Shown here piece by piece: positions 10,253 through 21,210 of a stretch of 64,000 nucleotides of DNA. The DNA lies in the NCBI GenBank assembly GCA_017654935.2, contig CM065695.1, positions 37,564,169 through 37,628,168 of the forward strand. The letters run 5' to 3'. Position 1 is the stretch's first letter. Every line of letters starts with the position of its first letter. Origin of the DNA: Phymorhynchus buccinoides. Lineage: Eukaryota > Mollusca > Gastropoda > Neogastropoda > Raphitomidae. The notes below the pieces were generated by a model. The model was not told the DNA's origin, did not search any database, and saw only the letters and a program-made list of their open reading frames with translations. The position numbers and the translations under genes were made by a program.

Positions 10253-10668
10253 TTAACCTTTACCAGACTTCCTGGGTCGCCTACGACCCATAGACACACA
10301 AATGACTTAATATCTCAGGAACTATTGGGACTATGATAATATAATTTTATGTATTTTTTAAAAACATAGTTTGGCATATATGTCAGCAAATTTTGGTGCC
10401 AATACAGTAAAAACAAGGGCATCGCTGAGCAGCAGCAAGGCATTGTGACAATGCAAACCCGGCCAGAGTTATGTCCTATCCCCCCCCCCCCCCCACGTCG
10501 GGGGGGAGGGGGGCAGCTGCCCCCCCCCCCCTGGCTTCGAGGAGGGGGGCAGACGTATCTCTCTGCCCCCCCCCCCCCCCCCCCCCCAATTTATCCGCCC
10601 CCCCTCCCCCCCCCCGGCAAAAAATGGCAAAAAAACCCAGAAAGGACATAAGGAAGCGAAAGAGTTAA
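10253..10668. mobile_element. Possible TTAA-flanked element with poly-C core
   Basis: TTAACCTTTACCAGACTTCC at the left resembles the family-2 TTAA elements at 17190 and 62551; GAAAGAGTTAA closes the right. Inside lies AAGGGCATCGCTGAGCAGCA..CCGGCCAGAGTTATGTC and poly-C tracts, a module that recurs at 41897-41983. The right inverted repeat is weak, so the right border is uncertain. Confidence 0.45.
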
Positions 10669-11780
10669 TAGTCTCAGCCCATTCACTACACATTGCTGTC
10701 ATGGACTTGGTACTGCATCAAAGATGGATTTGAGGGGGGTTGTTGCAGGGGTTCCACCCCCTCAGACAAAAAATGGAAAGAAAAAGAGGAAGACAAATTG
10801 TAGTTCCATGCTACAGTTATTCTCTCACGAGAAGCCTTGATTGCATCTTTTACATTCAAATTATCATCAGCTTCTGGGAGGCAATCCCCTCAGACCCATC
10901 ACCCCGCCCCAACTGACCACTTGGAGCTACCCCCTCCCCTCTTCCATGACTGGCTGATCCGCCCCAAACATGGTTGTATTTTAGAAAAACTTGAAGGACT
11001 GAAATGTGTTCAGGAGATTGTCTTCATCCTTCAGAAAAATCATCACAATAGTGGTGTTGGAAATGGTCACTGACTTTAAAGATACAGCTTTGAAACCCCT
11101 TAGAGACAATCATAAATCTCACTGCTATGAAAATGAATTGTTTCTGAAGATTTACTATTTTAGACTAATATTTACTACACAACACTCACTTATTTTTATT
11201 TCTGACCTGTACGTCAGCCTTCTTTGCCTCTGCAGGCAAGTCATTGGGTAACAATTGGCAACAGAGCCAAATTACAGATTTCAAGGTCCTTTAAGTGGAC
11301 TTAGCACCCCAAATTTGATTAGAAAAGTACGTTTTTATCGATCTATAGACCGATTTGTGTCCTATGAATACCTATAAATACGTTTTGGGTCTACCCGTGA
11401 TCCAGCTGTTGGCCATGTTTTTTGGCGGGTTGCCATGGGCAACAGGGGCAAGATACAGCTTGTCAAATGGTTTAAATGGATTCAGAGCATCCACTTCCCT
11501 AAGAAAAGTGTTTGACAACTCTGACTCTCCAATGCCTACGGGTGTCTGATTTCCTGAAAATGGCAACCGTCTATATTATTGGCATCCTTTTCTGCAAATG
11601 CCAAGGGCATCGCTGTCAATGTACATCGTGCATTGTGATTGTTTCATCTGGCCGGTGTGGCATTCTCAAAATGGAATTGCTCTCAATATGTCAAATCCCC
11701 CTCTCCATCCCCCCTCCCACCCCCCCCCCCCCCGCCTCCCCTGCCACTCCTCCGTTTCCAGCTCCCCTCCCCCTCCCCCC
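10669..11780. other. Repeat-derived DNA, no gene supported
   Basis: The segment 10850-10920 resembles the GC-rich repeat at 21855-22000 (CAGCTTC.GGGAGGC). Poly-C tracts lie near 11715. Open frames are short and unconserved. Confidence 0.5.
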
Positions 11781-11782
11781 GT

Positions 11783-11957
11783 GAGGATACCGGGGGGTCT
11801 TTTGTCTAAATAGTTTCCCCACCTTCTGGAAGTTATGTGCTTGTGACTTCCTCTAATCTGTCACTCTCTTTGAGTCTGCCTTTTCCCTTTGCTTACTCAG
11901 TTACTGTCTGTCACCTAGCTACTATCTTTCTGCCTTACCGGTCCATTCTCTTGCCTC
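11783..11957 (-). repeat. Decayed coding repeat, EGGGTI..KDPP type, copy 1
   Basis: The minus strand reads a damaged version of ..EEVTST.L.EGG.TI..KDPPVS, as in the copies at 26801-27000 (-), 47745-47935 (-) and 57830-58040 (+). The original protein is not recognised. Confidence 0.5.
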
Positions 11958-12414
11958 GGCGGCGAAAGTACTACCGTTCTGTTCTTAATGTTATGTCTTT
12001 TGCGTCTTATATAATGAGAAGTATTTATATAGCACCCATCCTACTAAGTATACTACAAGGCACTTTACATGTAACAATACTGAAAAACACGCACATTAAA
12101 AACATGAAACAGAAATCCAATAACATGAGCCACAAGTACAGATAACAATCAATAACAACTACTACTACTACTACTGCTACTACTACTACTACTTACAAAT
12201 CCAAGCATAAAATGAAATTATACATTCATATGAACATATATAACACATGAATGATTTTGATACACACGCACAACATATAAAGACACACATACGCGCACGC
12301 ACACACACATACAAATACACACACACACATACATATTCTTAGGTTCTGGGCAAGATGGGAAATGGGAACATAAATCAGTATTTGTGTGCATTGCAGCAAG
12401 TGGACTGAGTAGTG

Positions 12415-12590
12415 ATGGAGACTGAGCAGTCTGTGGATTCCAGTGGAGAGCAAGGACATAATGCTACAATGGAGAGTGACTTGTTCCAGCCGTCCTTTCT
12501 CCACTCCCCTGCCTTCCTTCTGTGGAGACAAGTGGGAGAACAGCATGGGCTGCACACCAATGAGGACATTGCCTGCTACCTCCTCAAACT
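12415..12590 (+). CDS. Gene 2, exon A
   Basis: From ATG 12415 the exon encodes METEQSVDSSGEQGHNATME and then the conserved FLHSPAFLLWRQVGEQHGLH and DIACYLLKL, ending at a phase-2 donor (AAACT/GTGAGT). It carries a single 26-residue unit. An in-frame TGA lies three codons before the ATG, so unless an unseen acceptor is used this is the first coding exon, and gene 2 would make a THAP-less protein of about 748 aa (176 + 367 + 1704 nt, frame intact throughout). Alternatively the gene lost its 5' half and is decaying; no damage is seen in the remaining exons. Confidence 0.75.
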
Positions 12591-13623
12591 GTGAGTACAT
12601 GGGGGGACCTGAGTCTGTAGGTGGGGTTTCTTTAGCACTGAATCAATGTCATGGGTGATGGGGTCTGAATTGAATAGAAATGTATGTTTTCTTCTCCCCC
12701 CCCCCCCCTCCCCTCTCTCTCTCTCTCTCTCTGAGTCTCTCTCTTTTTCTTTCTCTCTCTTTCTATCCTTTTATTAGTCCCCGAGCCGAAGGTTCTGGGG
12801 GTATTGTTTCTGTCCGGTGTCCGGCGTGCCTTCGTCCGTTTTTCTCAAAAATTATTCAGTCTATCATCATCAAATTTGGTATACTAGTTTGCCAAGGTGC
12901 AAGCTATCCACTGATGTATTTAGTTTTACATTAAGGTCAAGGTCGCGCCAGTTACGGGGTTCAAACCCCCAAACACATAATCGCTAATATCTCGCAAAGT
13001 ATTGCATGTATTTCAATGCAGTTTTTTTCACATTTCTTGATGAATGGTCTATAACACAGTTGTATGAATTTTTCTGTGCGCTCGTGTGCACATGATCGCA
13101 CGCGCTCAAATCACGTGTCCGAACCCCAAGGCTATATAATTATAAAAAACTATTCAGTTACGTGCTGTTTTGATGCGTTTTTATGTAAGTACGTTTTCTT
13201 TTGATGGTCTCCCCGCTGTGTGTACAGCCGACACATTCCGATTTCGGAGTAGCTCGGCGATGCTGCGAGGGGACTTTGCAGCCGTTCGGTGTTGCACTTG
13301 TTTCCATTTTTGTTCCTTTGTACCCGGTACATTATTTTGTATCAAACTATGTGTCTTCTAATGGCTCTATGTTCACGTAGCTCATGCTGCTTCTTAACTT
13401 GGAGCCACTTTCGGGATCATCTTGTCGCGGTTTGAATTGAGTTTCACCTCAGCATTAAGGTTTTTTTACCCAAAGTTACAGAGTACAGACAAGTCAACCT
13501 TGTTTTAATGTTTTTAAGCAGTTCTCAAAGTGACTTTGATGAAAATGTGGTCTCATTTTCCCCTTTCTGTACATCCTTACCAATATTTCAATGCGTTAAT
13601 TTAAACTCTGCTCTGTTTTCCAG
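12591..13623 (+). other. Intron A-B of gene 2
   Basis: GTGAGT at 12591 to TTTTCCAG at 13623. It holds poly-C/(CT)n at 12695-12770 and one copy of the CCCCGAGCCGAAGG repeat. Confidence 0.75.
12774..13300 (+). repeat. CCCCGAGCCGAAGG interspersed repeat, copy 1
   Basis: About 525 bp closely match 20127-20636 on the same strand, from TTAGTCCCCGAGCCGAAGGT to GAGGGGACTTTGCAGCC..GTTGCACTTGTT. No terminal inverted repeat or coding frame seen. Class unknown. Confidence 0.8.
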
Positions 13624-13990
13624 CCACCAGGACACATCCAAACTGTTCCCATCGGGTCTGACTGTGTGTGAGACGTGTGGGGATCCTCTGGCTGTCACCT
13701 GCACACATTGTGAATGGACGATCCAAATCCAGAAGATCTGTAGTACTCCACCTAAGCTGGCGTCTTGCAGTAGTCTGCCTAAACAGTTGCACAAGACACC
13801 TGACATTGACAGTGCTGACACTGACCTGAAGAAGGAGAGGGATGATGGTGGTGAATTGAAAAGAGCCCACAACTGTGATGAGCAGGAAGTAAATGATGGT
13901 GATGGTGAAGAAGGCATTGCTGATGGTTCCCCCTTGCCTTCTGCTTCTCCTTTCCCAAAGGAAGAAACGATGGCAGTGAGTGAGATGCAG
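13624..13990 (+). CDS. Gene 2, exon B (CxxC-CxxC knuckle)
   Basis: The acceptor TTTTCCAG comes before 13624 and the donor CAG/GTGGGT after 13990, with the same phases as gene 1. It encodes HQDTSKLFPSGLTVCETC and GDPLAVTCTHC (four knuckle cysteines kept), then WTIQIQ, about one degenerate PKxxSCSS unit, DLKKERDDGGELKR and an acidic tail ending SEMQ. Linker length is close to gene 3. Confidence 0.85.
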
Positions 13991-14179
13991 GTGGGTTAAT
14001 ATGAGAGAGAGAAATAGAGACACAGAGAGACAGGATGCGAGAAAATGAGAGGCGAGAGAGAAAAAGAGATATGAAAAGAAATAGAGACAAAAGAGGAAGA
14101 AAGAATTTCAGGTTAGGAACAGTTGATTTGTAGTTGTAGGAAGAGGGTTGGGTGACAATGTGAAACAAATTAGGGTTAC

Positions 14180-14888
14180 TAGCGCAACGCCGAGTACCAG
14201 TAACGCCTAGTAACGGTAACGCCTAGTAATGGTAATGCCAAGTATTGGTAATGCTGAGTACAGCAAATTTGAAGCGATTTGGTAAAGAAACGGTGGAGTT
14301 ATAAGGCCCCGTTTCGCGTTGGCGCTGCTGTGAGAGTGATGCGCTCTCCCTAGTAAGGGTAACGCCTAGTAACAGTAACGCCAAGTACTGGTAACGCTGA
14401 GTACAGCAACTTTGAAGCGATTTCGTTAAGAAACGGCAGAGTTATAAAGCCCCGTTTCCCGTTGGCGCTGCTCTGAGAGTGACGCGCTCTCCCGATTTTC
14501 TTCAAATTTGCTGCCAGGCTTTGCCCTGGTGACAGCAAGCCTGACAGCAAATTTGATGCGATTCGGTTGAAAACCGGCGGAGTTATAAGGCCCGTTTTGC
14601 ATCATGCTGCTGTTATGCGCCTAAGTAATTGATTCGCTTCCGGTTTGTCACACGGATAGTCCCCGTCCCCGGTCATCTTCCTGCCAAATTCGAAGGCAAT
14701 CGGCCCAGAAACGCCGGAGATACGGGTGCCGAGAGGCCGGCGGATGCGTGTTTCGCGCATTTGCGAAACCGCGCAAATGATACGACCACCTCGGTTGCCG
14801 TTGCCATCACCCCGTGAGGGCTCACAGCAAATTTGAAGCGATTCGGTCAAAAAAAACGGCGGAGTTATAAGGCCCGTTTCGTGTTTCA
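14180..14888. repeat. Modular repeat with AAATTTGAAGCGATT units
   Basis: Starts with short GTAACGCC.AGTA repeats, then contains AAATTTGAAGCGATT followed by AACGG(C/T)GGAGTTATAA four times (about 14266, 14408, 14543, 14826; first spacing 142 bp). An inverted relative covers 60515-61060. Not coding. Confidence 0.7.

Positions 14889-14963
<75 letters not shown>
14889..14963. repeat. (AC)n microsatellite
   Basis: About 37 AC units directly follow the modular repeat, the same junction as at 60515 in inverted form (CTGTCTGAAACAC). Confidence 0.95.
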
Positions 14964-14965
<2 letters not shown>

Positions 14966-15683
14966 GGACCGTTGGCTTTTTACTATATGTAGGGTTATTA
15001 ACGATAGGAATTCACTACTAAATGATACCGTAACCGCAGGAACGCTCAATAGTTTTGAAAACACAGATGTATTTTTGGAAAATTATTGCTTCCATACTAA
15101 CATAAGTGTTCAGTAGTTTAAAAAAATAAAAATAAATTAGTATGCAGATCATGTATGTTGTACCCTAAACAGGCATCAGAATTGTCGGAGGATCTGCAAA
15201 TTTCAGAGGATTAAGAATTCTGACAAGAGGATTGGCTTCTCTTGTCAGAGGTTTTGCCTTTTCATCCAGTGTTGTCTTTTCTGTTATATAGCATTTTAAT
15301 GTGATTTCTCAAAATATTCAGCCTTTTTGGTGGTACTGGGAACTTATTTCCGTGTTGTCTCTCTTCAGTCTAGGGCCTTGATGTCCCTTTTACTGCGGTT
15401 TTCAGAGGATTAGACTTGAGACTATTCTGATGCCTGATAAACAATATTGCATTTCCTTATAATCTAAAAGGAAATAGCAGGCTAAAGGCTAATTAAAGCC
15501 TATATGCCGTAACCTGATATGATAAACTGTGTATATGTTGAGTAGAGGTTGTTTTCTGTATTCACTTGAACATGGTACTAGTTGTACATGCTGGATATTA
15601 GTAGTCTCGACTATAGTCCATCATGCCAGTTTCTAGTCTGCCAGCAGCATTTTTTCTGTCCTAACATGTGAGTGTGGCAAAAG
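14964..15683. other. Intron B-C of gene 2, left part
   Basis: About 15172-15265 resembles 49805-49915 (GGCATCAGAA.TGTC.GAGGATCTGCAAATT), another interspersed repeat. No coding content. Confidence 0.6.
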
Positions 15684-16439
15684 CAGAGCTCCCTACCACT
15701 ACATTTTTTCCGTAGTTGCTACGAATTTAGAACTCAAACTACGGCACTACGGTTGAACAACAAAAATTCCGGTTAACTGATTCTGAAAATTACAATTTTT
15801 TAAATTATTGTCGAGTAATGGTTCGTTTGAGGTCGGCTTGCCTCATTGAAGCCTATTCGGTTCGCGTGAGAACAAACTGTCTGACGTCATTTGGGTCTCG
15901 CGTGACATTGTTGTTCAAAGATGGCGTCGAAACGCACGCCACAAGCTCATGAAATGGATTCAAGCGACAGCGACTCGGAAAAGCTTCCTTCTGAAGCAAA
16001 AAAAAAATTCCTGCCCACCAAGCATACAAAGCCAAGTACGCTGAGAAGTTTCCAGTGATGCAGAGGAGTAAAAAAGGGCCAGATTATGCCTACTGCACCC
16101 TGTGTGAGTCTAGTTTTTCTGTCAATCATGGCGGACTGAGTGACTGCCAGAGGCACATCGAAGGCAAAAAGCACAAGTTGGCTGCGTGAGCAGTGTTTGT
16201 TTTTGGTTATCCATTATATTTTTTCCTCAAAATACCTTACTTTTGTACTTGGCCTAATTTCTTTTCAATCATAAAATAAGAAAGTTGTGCACAATCATTT
16301 GTGTGTGTGTGCATGCATGCATGCGCGCACACTATTGGAGTACAACGCGTCACTACTGATAAATCCCTCAAAACTACTGAAAAATGGGAATTTCAGACTT
16401 AAAACTACTGAAGAGTATTTTTAGGGGTAGGGAGCTTTG
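15684..16439 (+). mobile_element. hAT-like non-autonomous transposon with BED-finger exon
   Basis: Terminal inverted repeats CAGAGCTCCCTACC (left) and the reverse complement of GGTAGGGAGCTTTG (right) bound 756 bp. CAAAAG occurs immediately outside both ends (15678-15683, 16440-16445). A frame from ATG 15921 reads MASKRTPQAHEMDSSDSDSE, shifts at an A-run near 16000 and continues as YAEKFPVMQRSKKGPDYAYC..C..H..H to TGA 16189. C-x2-C-x16-H-x5-H fits the BED-type finger of hAT transposases. A CRE-like TGACGTCA (15882-15889) lies 31 bp before the ATG. hAT elements normally duplicate 8 bp, so the 6-bp repeat is odd. Confidence 0.7.
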
Positions 16440-16857
16440 CAAAAGTAAAATTTTATCCAACCTATGCAATAACTTTAATAAGGGATCATTTCATAGCAAG
16501 GCTTATAGCGTTATGTTTTGTGAACTTATCTAATTTATGATTGTTTTTTATTTGTAGACCAGTTTTCATTCTTGTTTAGTAGCATAACTGTCGCAATTAT
16601 TTTCTCAATCTTTGTTGCATATATTCCTGTTTTTGTTTTGGCTTGTGTCATCAGTTTTACAGCCATGAATTTGATGAAATGATCAAAGTTGCTACAGTCT
16701 TATCCAGCTCTGGAATTGCAAGATTACTATAGTTCATGAGTTAATTAACCTTTATTTTGTTTTGTTTGCCACTTTTTGCTGTTGTTTTTTGTTGCTATTA
16801 ATTTGTTTTTCTTATAATCATTAACAGACATAAACTCATATGCATACATAGTTGCAC
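16440..16857. other. Intron B-C of gene 2, middle part
   Basis: T-rich with no coding or repeat feature recognised. Confidence 0.5.
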
Positions 16858-16906
16858 TTACACACACGCATGCACGCACGCACACACGCACGCACGCACG
16901 CACACG

Positions 16907-16961
<55 letters not shown>
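16858..16961. repeat. (AC)n/(CACG)n microsatellite
   Basis: Mixed ACGC and AC units, then a pure AC run. Confidence 0.95.
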
Positions 16962-16965
<4 letters not shown>

Positions 16966-17189
16966 ATCATTATTTTTTTCTGTTCTTTTTCTTTTAAGTC
17001 TAATACCACCATTGTGTGAACAGACTTTAAATTATATCAATGAAATCAAATTTTGCCTTGTATTAAAAAGCATACAATATTTTTGTTTCAATTAATGACA
17101 TTTTCCCCCTTCATTCTAGTTTTTCTTGGGCATATTTTTCAATTTCCACAAGTTATCAATCATGCATATGAAAATAAAACTAAGGTCAT

Positions 17190-17641
17190 TTAACCTTTAC
17201 CGGACTTCTGGGGTCGCCCACAACCCCTTGACACACAAAACATGTTATATCTCTAAAACTATTTAAGCAATCTTCATGAAATTTCATGACTTTGTCAAAA
17301 ACATAAATGGCTTTAAGTGTGTTAAATTTCATTAATGTGTATAAAATATAAATGACGTAATATGACGCGTAAGTTTTATATACCTGTCCGGATGACGGGG
17401 GTCTCCCACGACCCCTACTTTAAAGAGCACTGCAGTGCATTGAGTAGGGGTCATGGGAGACCCCCGCCATCCGGACAGGGATAAACACATGGTGACTCAT
17501 TGACAAGTAGGGGTCGTGGGAGACCCCCGCCATCCGGACAGGGATAAACACCTAGGAATTTGCTCTTTGCTGAGTAGGGGGTCGTGGAAGACCCCCGCCA
17601 TCGTGTCTGTGTAGTCAAAAGCATGATCCGGTAAAGGTTAA
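17190..17641. mobile_element. TTAA-flanked piggyBac-like MITE (family 2), copy 1
   Basis: Bounded by TTAA at both ends with inverted repeats TTAACCTTTACCGGA. Inside, a direct repeat GTAGGGGTC.TGGGAGACCC..CCATCCGGACAGGGATAAACAC is present about three times. A 374-bp copy lies at 62551-62924 in the same orientation. TTAA targets and short TIRs fit piggyBac-type elements. The right end is 81 bp before exon C of gene 2. Confidence 0.8.
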
Positions 17642-17722
17642 ATGTTGAAATGAAGTGGGTAGTTTCATTTTGCTTGTTACTATTCTTATTTCCATTCATA
17701 TGTATTGGTGCTCATGTTGCAG

Positions 17723-19426
17723 GAGAGATGTACAGAGTCCAGGGAAATGCTTGGCACTGCAAAGAAATCAGAGCCTGTGTATTTCGAGCAAACAATTTGG
17801 TATAGCACTGTGGATTCAGATGATACAACAGAAGCTATAGAAAAATCTCAGTCTGGGTACTGCAATCAGGCAACTGAATATAGTGATTTACCAGAAGATA
17901 CAACAGAGCAGCATCCTGTGTTCCTCCACCGAGCAACACAGCACAACCTGCCCCATTCACAAACATCTGGTAACACACAATCCACTGGCTCAGAACAGCT
18001 TGCCGGTATGAAAAGGTTTGAGTGTGATGAATGTGGCAATACATTTGTTGATTTGAAGCGACACAAAATAACTCATACCAACCAAAAGCCCTTTGTTTGT
18101 GAAGTATGCTCCAAAGCTTTCTATAAAAAACATAACTTGCAGAGACACATGAAGGTTCATGGAAGGAAATTGTTTCCCTGTGACAGATGCAGCATGAGCT
18201 TTAAAAAGAAGGACACTTTAACTGTGCATAAGATACGACATGAGAAAAAAACCTGCCCTAAGTCTATGAGTCATAATCGGAAGAAGACTCGAGAAAGGAC
18301 TTTATTTACATGTGATTTGTGTGACAAGAGTTTCATTGGAAAGATTGGTTTTGCTCTGCATAAGAAACACCATGAGAAAAATCCTCCTCCGATTAGTTGC
18401 CCCTGGTGTGATAAAACCTTTTTTGTGAAGGCAGATTGGAGCACCCATATACTGACTCACAAAGATAAGAAATCTTATGTTTGCAAGCTGTGTAACAAGA
18501 GTTTCAGAGCCCCACATTCTTTGAGATGCCACATGCAAAAGCACACAGGTCAGGAACCCTACATGTGTGAATACTGTGGAAAGCGATTTGTAAGTGGTAG
18601 GCATTTGCGTGTGCATGTTAGGATCCACACAGGGGAGAGACCTTATGTGTGTGAAGTCTGCAAGGCAGCTTTTATGCATGAAGGCACTTTGCAATACCAC
18701 AAACTAATTCACACTCGTTCGGTTTATACCTGTGAAATATGTCAGAAGACCTTTACTCAGGAACGCTATTTAAAAGCTCACCAAGTAATTCATTCGCAGA
18801 CTGACTGGAAAGTCTACAAGTGTGATTTGTGCAGCAGGGCATTCAGGTGGCCCAGTCTATTAAAGAAACACAAAATGACCCACAATGACACTCTTGATGT
18901 TAGCACGACTTCTTCCTCAGAATTCCAACACTACCCAAGGAAACGTTTGTGCAATAACCCTTCTGCAAATGTTCAGCGTAATCAGAAGAAGTACATGTGT
19001 GACTTGTGTGGCAGGTCATGTTACTCGCCAGGTGAATTACATTTGCACAAAAAGTTCCGCCATTTTGGAGAGAGTCCATTTCAGTGTGACGTGTGCAACA
19101 AGAAATGCTCATCTTTCCAAAGCCTAAACGGACATAAGAGAATCCATACAGGGGAGAAACCTTTTGTGTGTTCTACGTGTGGCAAAGCTTTCTCCTCAGA
19201 TAGCAATTGTCGGAGACACCAACGAGTTCACACAGGGGAGAAACCTTTCAAGTGCACTTTATGTAGCAAGAGCTATGCACAGTCTGAAGGTCTGAAAGTT
19301 CACATGTTGGTTCATGCAGATATAAAGCCCTTTGAATGTGATGTCTGCTTCAAATCGTTCAGAGAGAAAGGAACAATGAAAAAACATAGACAGATTCATG
19401 ACAGAGACAATTCTGGTCAATCATGA
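17723..19426 (+). CDS. Gene 2, exon C: 15-finger C2H2 array and stop
   Basis: The acceptor GTTGCAG precedes 17723; the exon starts ERCTESREML in phase 0 and ends HRQIHDRDNSGQS, TGA 19424-19426 (568 codons). An acidic linker with YCNQATEY-type motifs is followed by 15 fingers. Finger 1 is three residues short between the second Cys and the first His (CDECGNTFVDLKRH); finger 2 is intact here. Contact residues in fingers 1 to 7 mostly differ from genes 1 and 3 (finger 7: S,R,H,V against Q,S,Q,M and D,R,N,L at -1, 2, 3, 6). Fingers 11-12 are identical in protein to gene 1. Probably a nuclear DNA-binding factor with its own target. Confidence 0.93.
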   Translation, partial: ERCTESREMLGTAKKSEPVYFEQTIWYSTVDSDDTTEAIEKSQSGYCNQATEYSDLPEDTTEQHPVFLHRATQHNLPHSQTSGNTQSTGSEQLAGMKRFECDECGNTFVDLKRHKITHTNQKPFVCEVCSKAFYKKHNLQRHMKVHGRKLFPCDRCSMSFKKKDTLTVHKIRHEKKTCPKSMSHNRKKTRERTLFTCDLCDKSFIGKIGFALHKKHHEKNPPPISCPWCDKTFFVKADWSTHILTHKDKKSYVCKLCNKSFRAPHSLRCHMQKHTGQEPYMCEYCGKRFVSGRHLRVHVRIHTGERPYVCEVCKAAFMHEGTLQYHKLIHTRSVYTCEICQKTFTQERYLKAHQVIHSQTDWKVYKCDLCSRAFRWPSLLKKHKMTHNDTLDVSTTSSSEFQHYPRKRLCNNPSANVQRNQKKYMCDLCGRSCYSPGELHLHKKFRHFGESPFQCDVCNKKCSSFQSLNGHKRIHTGEKPFVCSTCGKAFSSDSNCRRHQRVHTGEKPFKCTLCSKSYAQSEGLKVHMLVHADIKPFECDVCFKSFREKGTMKKHRQIHDRDNSGQS

Positions 19427-20126
19427 CCATTTTTTTAAAGGCAAATGGCTTTGTGTTTGTTTTATTTAGTTGACCTGTGCAGGCTAAAAATGATAACTAA
19501 TAGTTCATAATGAGTGTATAGGCTATCGTGTGCACTAATTGTGGTACTGCTAAAACTGTAGAAAAACATGTTACTTTATCAGAAAAGATAGATTCAGGCA
19601 TTAAGAGGTTTTGCTGGTAACCGTTAAGTTTACTGGATAAGTCTGCTCAAAATGTTTATATGTTTGAGAAATATTGGGAACAAAATTATTATGGGATGTG
19701 GGACATGTGCATTTCATACCTTATGGCCACCACCAACAACTAACTTCTAAAGTGCAGTTTGCTGTTGTTGTTGTTGTACCTTGGCTAAATGACTCCAGGG
19801 ATAATCCCAACAGCCGCTCAGGCTCTGTGGGTCCAAGGAAGATCTGGAGAAGATGGCTCTATTAGTGAGCAGAGCTTCTTTGGTTGTGTAGCAGACATTT
19901 GCCAGATGAAGATCCAAACATCCGAAGCACTTGAACACTATGGTACAAATGCACCAGCTAGGGATAAGAACTGTACGTGTGTGACCATTTTTAATTACCC
20001 CGCCACTTGCACAGCCACACTCCGACTTTGGAGGAATTTGCTGTTCTTAAAATGAATCAATTACACACAAGAGAAGAACTGTGGCAGTATGGTTATGCCA
20101 TTGTTTCTGTCTTGCACTTTCCTGTT
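19427..20126. other. 3' flank of gene 2
   Basis: The first ~90 bases after the stop match the 3' flank of gene 3 (CATGACCATTTTTT..AAATGGCT.TGTGTTTGTTTTATTTA..TTGACCTGTGC), so this is shared 3' UTR. No clear AATAAA nearby. The remainder is unclassified. Confidence 0.6.
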
Positions 20127-20636
20127 ATTAGTCCCCGAGCCGAAGGTTCGGAGAACTATTGTTTTTGTCTGGTCCATCCGTCCGTGCCTCCGTCCGTCCG
20201 GCTATTCGTCCGTTTTTCTCAAAAACTATTCAGTCTATCATCATCCAATTTGGTATACTAGTTTGCCAAGATGCAAGCTATCCACTGATGTATTTAGTTT
20301 TGCATTAAGGTCAAGGGCGCGCCAGTTACGGGGTTCAAACCCCAAAACACATAATCGCTAATATCTCGCGACGTTTTGCATGTATTTCAATGCAGTTTTT
20401 TTTCACATTTCTTGATGAATGGTCTATAACACAGTTGTCATGAATTTTTCTGTGCGCATGATCGCGTGCGCTCAAATCACGGGTCCGAACCCCAAGGCTA
20501 TATATAAAAAACTATTCAGTTACGTGCTGTTTTGATGCGTTTTTATGTATGTGTACAGCCGACGCATTCCGATTTCGGAGTAGCTCGGCGATGCTGCGAG
20601 GGGACTTTGCAGCCACTCGGCGTTGCACTTGTTAGT
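20127..20636 (+). repeat. CCCCGAGCCGAAGG interspersed repeat, copy 2
   Basis: Closely matches 12774-13300 apart from small indels, with similar ends. Followed by TTAGTATTT. Confidence 0.8.
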
Positions 20637-20989
20637 ATTTTTACTTGGTGTAATTATAATATGCATACATGTGTGTGATGAACAGAAGCGTTGTGTGTGT
20701 GTTCAGAGCCACGAGGCTTGACTGCCCTGGAAACCTGACCTCTGTGTGTGTGTGATGAGATTAGTAAGTGTGTTAAGCAGCATTAAAATGCAGCTTCTTC
20801 TTTTTTTACAATGTGTTCATTGGATACATTGTTTCATAAGCATGTGTGCGTGAATTCGAAGAAGCATATTATTTTGTTAGGATCAATGTGCTTGTTTATA
20901 TACGGTACTCGTTTACTTTGAATTTATGAGAAGACTTTTTTTATTGCAATTAAGTTTCAAGAGTTCAGAGTGAACTTGAGTTAATCTCT

Positions 20990-21210
20990 CCGTTCCTCAG
21001 ACGCCGGTCATTTGGCCATCCGGCGAGTTCGCCTGGAGACATATGGCAAGCGTTCTTTTTCTTTTGCTGGCCCTACTGTTTTTAATTTGTTACCTTTAGC
21101 CCTTCGTAATGCACAAAGGTTTAACGCTTTTAAATCAGGCATGAAGACCTTCTTATTCCATACTCATGGGTGCTACTACCTTCCGTATAAACGGAAATCC
21201 GTAAATTAAG
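20990..21210 (+). mobile_element. LINE ORF2 C-terminal fragment
   Basis: Encodes RRVRLETYGKRSFSFAGPTV and then FNLLPLALRN..FKSGMKTFLF, the conserved C-terminal tail of CR1/L2-like LINEs (W/F-N-x-LP..LR, FK..K..LF). A matching 3' terminus (GTAAAGCGC..GCTATATAAAT) appears at 23790-23850, so later insertions may separate the two. Confidence 0.75.

Noticed and set aside
10445..10702. Proline-rich and glycine-rich frames.
   Set aside because: Poly-C/poly-G tracts only.
12950..12985. tRNA-derived SINE promoter (GGTTCAAACCC resembles a B box).
   Set aside because: No A box at proper distance and no tRNA-like fold seen.
14602..15064. Cys/Val or His/Thr open frames across CA repeats (also 24422-24813, 43096-43414, 49036-49542, 52300-52902, 57990-58275).
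   Set aside because: Artefacts of (CA)n; no flanking exon signals or homology.
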